A stretch of 64,000 bases of DNA, from contig NC_088102.1 in NCBI RefSeq assembly GCF_036370855.1, positions 45,235,835-45,299,834 on the forward strand. The letters are read 5' to 3'. Shown here piece by piece: positions 50,201-64,000 of this stretch (position 1 is its first letter; every line of letters begins with the position of its first letter). Made by a program: the position numbers and the translations under genes. The notes below the pieces were generated by a model, which ran no database searches, was not told where the DNA came from, and worked only from the letters and a program-made list of their open reading frames with translations. This DNA is from Dromaius novaehollandiae. Lineage: Eukaryota; Chordata; Aves; Casuariiformes; Dromaiidae.

Positions 50201-51976
50201 CAGTCCTTTGGAACCTATTCATACTTATGCCCACAACTTCTGTGGCAACAGGCTTCACAGATTAGTTATGGCTTGTCTGAAAAATGTAATTCCTCATGTT
50301 CTGTTAAATTTCCTGAAAACAGAGGTACACATCTGTACCCATCTCTTCAGAAAAAATTTCTCCTCCATATCATATACTATTTCTCCTCCATATCATATAC
50401 TATTTCATAGATCTCTTACAGCTCTCTATCATTTCTCTTCCAAGCTAAGAAGCACTTTATTTAATCTCTCCTAACATAGAAGACATTCCATGCCTCCAAT
50501 TCTCCTTTGCTGCACCTTCCTGAATCTCTTACTACTACATACTTCTGTCCTCTCTCAAGAAGGCAATACAGAATTAAAGATATAAACACATTGTGGATCT
50601 ACGTACTGGTATAATACTTTCTGCTGTATTCTTTATTCCCACAGCCTTTATCAGTTCCTGCAAGCAAATCTTTAACAACTTCTGACAGTTTGTGGTGTTC
50701 AAAGCATCTAAACACAAACAATTGCTGGAGTTAGGATAGACATCAATTTCATGGCAGAGCACGCTGACAACAGTGTTCTTAGGGGTTTTTTTTTCTAGAC
50801 AATATTCTTGAAAAATAGCTGAAATGCAGATATACAGGAGCACAAGGGAGACAAGTGACGAAAAAAATGCAAAGATATTGTTTAATTCATCAGGAATTAA
50901 AGTGAAATGCCCTTCCTCATTATTGTGAGACTGCAGGAAGATGGACACAGTCAGCTGGAAGAGGGAAAAGGCATAGCCTGCAGAATGAAAGGAAAAAAAT
51001 AGAGGAGAATAATCTGTCTCAGTAGTGAATAGAATGAGAGAATGGTACATGGAATCCTGCACACACACAGAAGGTTGTAAAACAAGAGGAAAGCACAGTA
51101 GCTCAAGCTACTGCTGCAAACAAGGTGGCAGCTGACACTAAGGGAATCCTGAGAAAAGAAACAAGACAGGAACGAGAGCACAACAGGTGGCAAAGTAGTG
51201 CTGGAATCAGTAATGTTGCAAAGACAGAAGCAGAGTTAGCTCTTTTACATATAACATTAAAAACAAAGTAGTTTTCTAGAGAAAAAGATGACCATGAGAA
51301 AAGACCAGTTACTCCCCCTACAGTCAAATATCTGACTTTCTTCTTCTGGCCTGTAGGGTATAGTCCTGAAGACTCAAAGAGAGGAGATGCCTGTGAAGGG
51401 GACAGTGGGGGACCTTTTGTAATGAAGGTATGTTCAAGAAGTACAAGGTCATAAAAAAATGGAGCTAGGCTTGTGTTGAGCTGAACTTCTGTAATGGTCT
51501 AAGAAACAGCAGCAGAGACTGCTGAGCAGCTGAAGCAAAACCCTATCATGTTTAAGCCAAGCAACCAGGAAGATGCATCCTGCAATCATCCCGCTACTGA
51601 GCCCTCAGCCAATACAGAGACCAGCTGCAGAATTTAAGAGTGATAGCTGCTTCCCACTTAAATTTTTAAGAATGGAGACAAAATCATTCCAGCAAGCTAG
51701 GCTGTTATCTCATAGCTGGTAAGCTGTCAGTCTGAATTCCAAAGCAGTATCCATCACTGAGCAGACTAGGGTACTTACAAGGTTCAGACCTGAAAGACTC
51801 CTTCTGTGCGCCAATCCTACTTTTCTCTGTTTTAGAGCCCAGATGACAATCGCTGGTACCAAGTGGGAGTAGTTTCATGGGGAGAAGGCTGTGACCGAGA
51901 CGATAAATATGGATTTTATACCCACGTATTCCGTCTGAAAAAGTGGATACGAAAAGCCATCGAAAGACATGGGTGA
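41312..51976 (+). CDS. F2: F2, prothrombin, 14 exons, 608 aa
   Basis: Vitamin K-dependent plasma zymogen, cleaved by factor Xa-Va to thrombin. Exons: 41312-41390, 42330-42493, 44217-44241, 44445-44495, 45002-45107, 45187-45317, 47024-47320, 47712-47825, 48095-48221, 48839-49006, 49350-49523, 49644-49822, 51357-51427, 51836-51976. All splice sites are GT-AG and phases join to 1827 nt. Layout: signal plus propeptide ending RPRR (residue 43), Gla domain, two kringles, A chain (302-351) and trypsin-like B chain from Val352. The catalytic triad is His394, Asp450, Ser555. Human is 622 aa. The exon count and exon 5 length match human. Factor Xa sites are ISGR|T and SSR|VVYG. The gene is complete and looks functional. 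Confidence 0.97.
44445..47320 (+). CDS. F2: F2 exons 4-7: kringle 1 and kringle 2
   Basis: Kringle 1 runs from CLEGNC to CPIPVC, with NYCRNPD and GPWCYT motifs and two NxS/T sites (NCS, NTT). Kringle 2 is wholly in exon 47024-47320, from CEQEKG to YCSLHYC, with NYCRNPD and GVWCVT. All six cysteines of each kringle are present. Confidence 0.95.
47712..51976 (+). CDS. F2: F2 exons 8-14: thrombin A chain and protease domain
   Basis: Exon 8 carries the first factor Xa site (ISGR|T, Arg301). Exon 9 carries the activation site SSR|VVYG (Arg351). The protease shows TAAHC (His394), RDIALM (Asp450) and GDSGGP (Ser555), the thrombin-type 60-loop YPPWDKN with an NLT glycosylation site, and the sodium loop [13 protein letters not shown] with the tyrosine at position 225 that marks procoagulant, sodium-binding proteases. 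The sodium loop has D where human has G, and the new N-terminus is VVYG instead of IVEG. Confidence 0.95.
48699..48812 (+). pseudogene. Decayed duplicate of F2 exon 12 in intron 9
   Basis: This intronic stretch aligns with about 49703-49810 of F2 exon 12. Over the best 88 bp there are 15 differences, all transitions. The frame is preserved for about 20 codons ([18 protein letters not shown] versus exon [18 protein letters not shown]). It then drifts and meets TAA. It has no flanking acceptor/donor pair that would make it a clean exon and lies out of order, upstream of the His exon. Confidence 0.85.
50357..50402. repeat. 23-bp tandem duplication in F2 intron 12
   Basis: Two identical adjacent 23-bp units, 50357-50379 and 50380-50402. 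Confidence 0.9.
50574..50977 (-). other. Uncharacterised antisense open frame with splice acceptor in F2 intron 12
   Basis: On the minus strand a pyrimidine-rich tract and CTGCAG acceptor precede an open frame of about 134 codons. The peptide has two hydrophobic segments ([33 protein letters not shown]) and then a cysteine-rich part with NSS and NTT sites, which would suit a small multi-pass membrane protein. A possible donor (CCA|GTACGT) lies near 50605. I recognise no family. The T-rich strand makes hydrophobic chance frames likely, and I found no partner exons, so this is only a candidate. Confidence 0.25.
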
Positions 51977-52113
51977 TAAAGGAAGCGTTTCACTTGCTTG
52001 CTCTCTCAGTTTTGCTGCAGTGCTCCACTTTTTAAAAACACAAGCATAGAAGATTCTGAAGTAAAATAGTTCTAGGAATTTATCTTGACAAAGGAAAGTG
52101 TTCTCTCTCAAAA

Positions 52114-52119
52114 AATAAA
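52114..52119 (+). terminator. F2 poly(A) signal AATAAA
   Basis: Canonical AATAAA 138 bp after the F2 stop codon. A short 3' UTR is typical of prothrombin. Confidence 0.8.
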
Positions 52120-52129
52120 GTCTTCCTTC

Positions 52130-55100
52130 TGTTTTAATGCTGAGTTTAGCTGCACTTGAATCTATACCATCAAAGCAGTTAGGAGAAAACAGAAAGGCAC
52201 GAGTTGTATTACTAATTACCTGCTGTGCTTTGAACAAATTCTCCCCCTTTCTATCAGTTGTAAGCATCAGACGCCTACATGCAGATTTTACAACAGATGC
52301 AGATTTTAAACCTCAGATTATGACCTTAGACAAAGCACAGTAAACAAGATTCTGGCCTCAGGCACTGTCTATTTTCTCCCTTTGTCTATTCACCTTCTGT
52401 TTTAGAAACTGAACTGAGAATGTCCTAGAGATGATCACCCTACAGCAATTATGGCATTATTCAAAACACCAATACATGTCTAAAGCACAGCAACTATAAC
52501 CCACTTTGGTAAGAAAGCTATCGTTACCAGCTATGGTTGCAGATAACAAATACTAGCCTCCCTGCAAGGTTAGTGTCTTAAACAAGTGCCAAATGTTTGC
52601 AACTCATTCTACAGAGAAATACAGGTTTGCACAGACTAAGAAGCACTTCCATTACTGCATGGCAATAACTTTCTAGAAGACAGGTGTTGCTGAATACTGG
52701 AAGTGTATTTTCCACTGGCATAGATATACTCAAAAGGGAGCAATTTGTGCACGGGCACTGTCAAAGAGCCTCAAAGAGAGGCTTCTGGCACTATACCTGT
52801 TCACTTGTCTTATAAGGCCTGTTTAGGGTTCACCCTCAGAAAAAGCATTAAGTTTTTCATTAACCCTTTAACAACAATCTGTGGACCACTGAGGACCCAG
52901 CAGTACAGCAGTAAATAAGTACACTTGACTAGCCAAATTGCTAGGCCCTATTTTCCTAAAGCAGTCAGGGATTTGGAAACTGCCCATGCTCTGTATGACA
53001 TACAGTCCTGAACACCTCATTCTTCACACTGCCATCGAGCCACAGAAGCAGGCAACAGTCAAAGTTGCTTGTGCTTCAAATAGAGTATTATGAAGCAGAA
53101 TGACTGAGTTGGAAAAAAAATGATGGAAGGGGATAACTACCTGAAATTAGTTGGATATAAACAAAGTTACTGATCAATTACTGCATTTGTCTGCCTCCCT
53201 GAAAATGGGTAATTTGGGAACAAACTTGAAGAAAGCCCCCTCTGATTGCACAAAGAAAGTATGAAAGCAATCTCAAAGATATCCAAAAAAAGAAACCTCA
53301 AGTGGTCAAGTTGCACAAATGTGTAAAGCCAGCCAAATGTATAACCACAGGCATCAAATAAATTCAGCCCTTCCAGTGTTTAAGTGCTTAGCCTTCACCC
53401 TGTCAATATTATCTAAAAGTCCATGAGAAGCTGCATACCTAATATAGGGGAATCAAGAGCATACCATTTCTTGAGTAAGTCTCTCAATACTGACTCATTA
53501 CAAGCAATACAGAGGAATCATCTTTGAAATTCAGTTTAATGTTATTTAAGTATTTTCTGGGCTAAAGATTAGGCTTTATTAATTTATGTGCACAAGTTTT
53601 AGTTCAGCACTCCCAGGATACTGAGTCCAACAAAGCACTACAGAGATACACAGCAAAAACTCATCCATAAAAAATAACTTTATCTTTCGCTCTTCAATTA
53701 CTCCTGTGCTTCATTTCCAATTCAGTTTCAAACTTAAAACCATTATATGCAAGTTTGTAGGCATTGCTATTTTATCATCCTGAGCTAACTAACAGATAGA
53801 ATGTCTCTTCAGAATGTCTGTTGGATGTGGTACAGTAAAGGAATATATGGTTTCACTTACATGTCAGTAAGTTTCAAAAAGAAGTTGGTAATTGAGAGGT
53901 AGCAGCATTATCTCCAATGCCAGCCAACACAAACATCCCTGCTGCACATGCACAATACCTCAGCACTTACCAGTCTGGCCAAAACCTTCACTTGTCATGC
54001 AGCTCAGTTCCACAAAAAAGGGTATGATCATTTCAAGTTAGGGTAAGAGACTACCACTACTAAACCAAAGTGGCAGAGCAATAAATTGCAACATGTCAAT
54101 CAACACAGGATGCAGAACACTTGCCAGTCACCTGCTACCACAGTGTACAAACTCACCACAGGCACCAAGCAGTATTACACATCAACCGCAACTCCAGCCT
54201 AGGGATCCTGTAAAAGGAGAAAAATTTCAGCTATTTGCAGAAGCTCTGGCACAGATCCGTTGTACGAAGGTACCAATTTCAAAGCCATGTTTTTACTGTA
54301 ATCAGGCAAGATTGATTTAGCAACAACCCTAACGCAGAACCTGCTTGTCCACAGAACAAACAGCAAAAGCAGAAGTTACAAGAAAAAGATTAAAACCTAG
54401 AGCAGAAGTGTGCTATTTTAAGCCTGCCTGTCCAAGTCTCCAATAATCCTGGTCTAGCAGTGGAACTCAGCTCACATGGAAGTGAAGCAGCAAAGTGAAA
54501 ATATCACCTCCCCAGAAAGAAAAGGGCCAGAAGGCTACACAGTGTGGGTCTTAAGCTTCCACATTATGGCTGTCACAGGCTAGTACTACCAAGTGTTTTC
54601 TAGTTACATGGAATAGGAAAGTTTGCTAATATTGAATGTTTTTAAGTTCAACTGAATGTGGTATGGTCTACTCGTACTTGAAAACTGCATGAGGAAGACT
54701 GCTTAATCAAATGAGTTAAGGATAAGTGAGTCCACTGACAGTACATTACTACTAATCTATTCCATATCAACATTGCTATTCCCTCAAAGAGAATGCGTTA
54801 GTATATATTAGATGGGGACTATGCTTCATCTGAGTGGACGCATTACAAGGACTAGGTAAATTTAAAAGAGCATTTCAGCAAACTAAGTATTCTTAACTCT
54901 CAACTTCCAAAACAAAAAAAAAAGTTCAGAAAAAAAGCAACCGTATGGAAAATGCACTGCTTCCCATAGAAGTAAAAGCGCAAAGTCTCAGAACTGCATC
55001 CCACAGATGGATAACATAATAGGGAAGATGAGAGAATACACTAAACCCAGGGTCCATGTCAAGAATAGCTTAATTCGGTTTCTAGATACCCATTTACTAA

Positions 55101-55160
55101 CATTCAGAAGTACAGAGTGGCTTCTATTCTTACCAACAGTCACTGCTGTTCCTACAGAGA
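52130..55160. other. F2-CKAP5 convergent intergenic region
   Basis: About 3 kb between the F2 and CKAP5 poly(A) signals. AT-rich, no recognised gene, RNA or transposon on either strand. Confidence 0.6.
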
Positions 55161-55180
55161 CTGGTATAGTTAATGCAAAC

Positions 55181-55186
55181 TTTATT
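55181..55186 (-). terminator. CKAP5 poly(A) signal AATAAA
   Basis: TTTATT on the plus strand, about 455 bp downstream of the CKAP5 stop codon. A second AATAAA overlaps the stop codon itself (55638-55643). Confidence 0.6.
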
Positions 55187-55639
55187 TACAAAAGACACTT
55201 AAATTAGTTACTTCATGCCATGTGTCCATACAGAATCAACAGTTCAAGGATTACATGGAGAAGAATTCACAAAATTAAAAGTGAAATCACTAAAGATCTT
55301 CTAAAGTTAAGAACTAGGAAAAGATCTTAAAGACAATTTTACAAATAAAAAACAAGTTATGAGAAACTAGTCTGAGCAAGAGGATGGTTGTTTACAGGTC
55401 TGTACACTAAAACTAATACACAGACAGCCTTCTATTGTCAAGAGATGCTCACTGAGAAGCAGAGTATGTACAAATACTTGTGCCACAATGACTCAATCCC
55501 CCAAAATCCACTGTATTATACATAAACCAGTTTGTATACACTAGGCCTAAACGAGGCCGTTTAACTATGAAGACTTCTAGTTTAGTAAACTAAAGCTGAA
55601 GACAGCCCAAGCAACAGTGACGCTGTCTCCCTCACAGCT

Positions 55640-63946
<8,307 letters not shown>

Positions 63947-64000
63947 TCATATAACAGGATAGTATAGGTTTTGCAGATCTGATTTTATCCAGGCCCCTTA

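Overview
This is a vertebrate nuclear window, almost certainly from a sauropsid. By eye the prothrombin residues look closest to remembered bird sequence, so an archosaur (bird or crocodilian) is my best guess, but I cannot fix the species. It carries the conserved block ARHGAP1 - ZNF408 - F2 - CKAP5, in the order and orientation found on human 11p11.2. Genes have GT-AG introns. I rebuilt coding exons from splice sites and family protein sequence, so boundaries should be good to 1-2 nt but are not transcript-verified.

Layout: 1-2130 is the env side and an LTR of an endogenous retrovirus (copy A), followed by a small inverted fragment of the same family. ARHGAP1 (minus strand, 12 coding exons, 437 aa) occupies 6917-24380, with a long 3' UTR down to about 3140 and its promoter probably in a CpG island near 29 kb. 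ZNF408 (plus strand, 3 coding exons, about 821 aa, ten C2H2 fingers) runs head to head from the same island, 29456-32877. A second locus of the same retroviral family lies at 34822-39502. F2, prothrombin (plus strand, 14 exons, 608 aa), is complete at 41312-51976. The 3' part of CKAP5 (minus strand, 11 exons, about 569 C-terminal residues) runs from 63863 to 55640 and continues beyond the window. One of its introns contains the C/D-box snoRNA SNORD67.

The genes do not form one pathway. ARHGAP1 switches off Rho-family GTPases, ZNF408 is a DNA-binding zinc-finger protein, F2 is the liver-made thrombin precursor, and CKAP5 is a microtubule polymerase. F2 and CKAP5 converge, and ARHGAP1 and ZNF408 diverge.

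The most notable non-standard observations are: a perfect 37-bp inverted repeat with a 23-nt loop in an ARHGAP1 intron; a decayed duplicate of an F2 protease exon in an upstream F2 intron, differing from the exon only by transitions in its best-aligned part; SNORD67 with a guide that predicts U6 C60; a tRNA-Ser type primer-binding site in the retroviral family; a nearly identical stretch of about 1.3 kb shared by two retroviral copies 37 kb apart with an abrupt end inside the LTR; and an uncharacterised antisense open frame with a good splice acceptor inside F2 intron 12.
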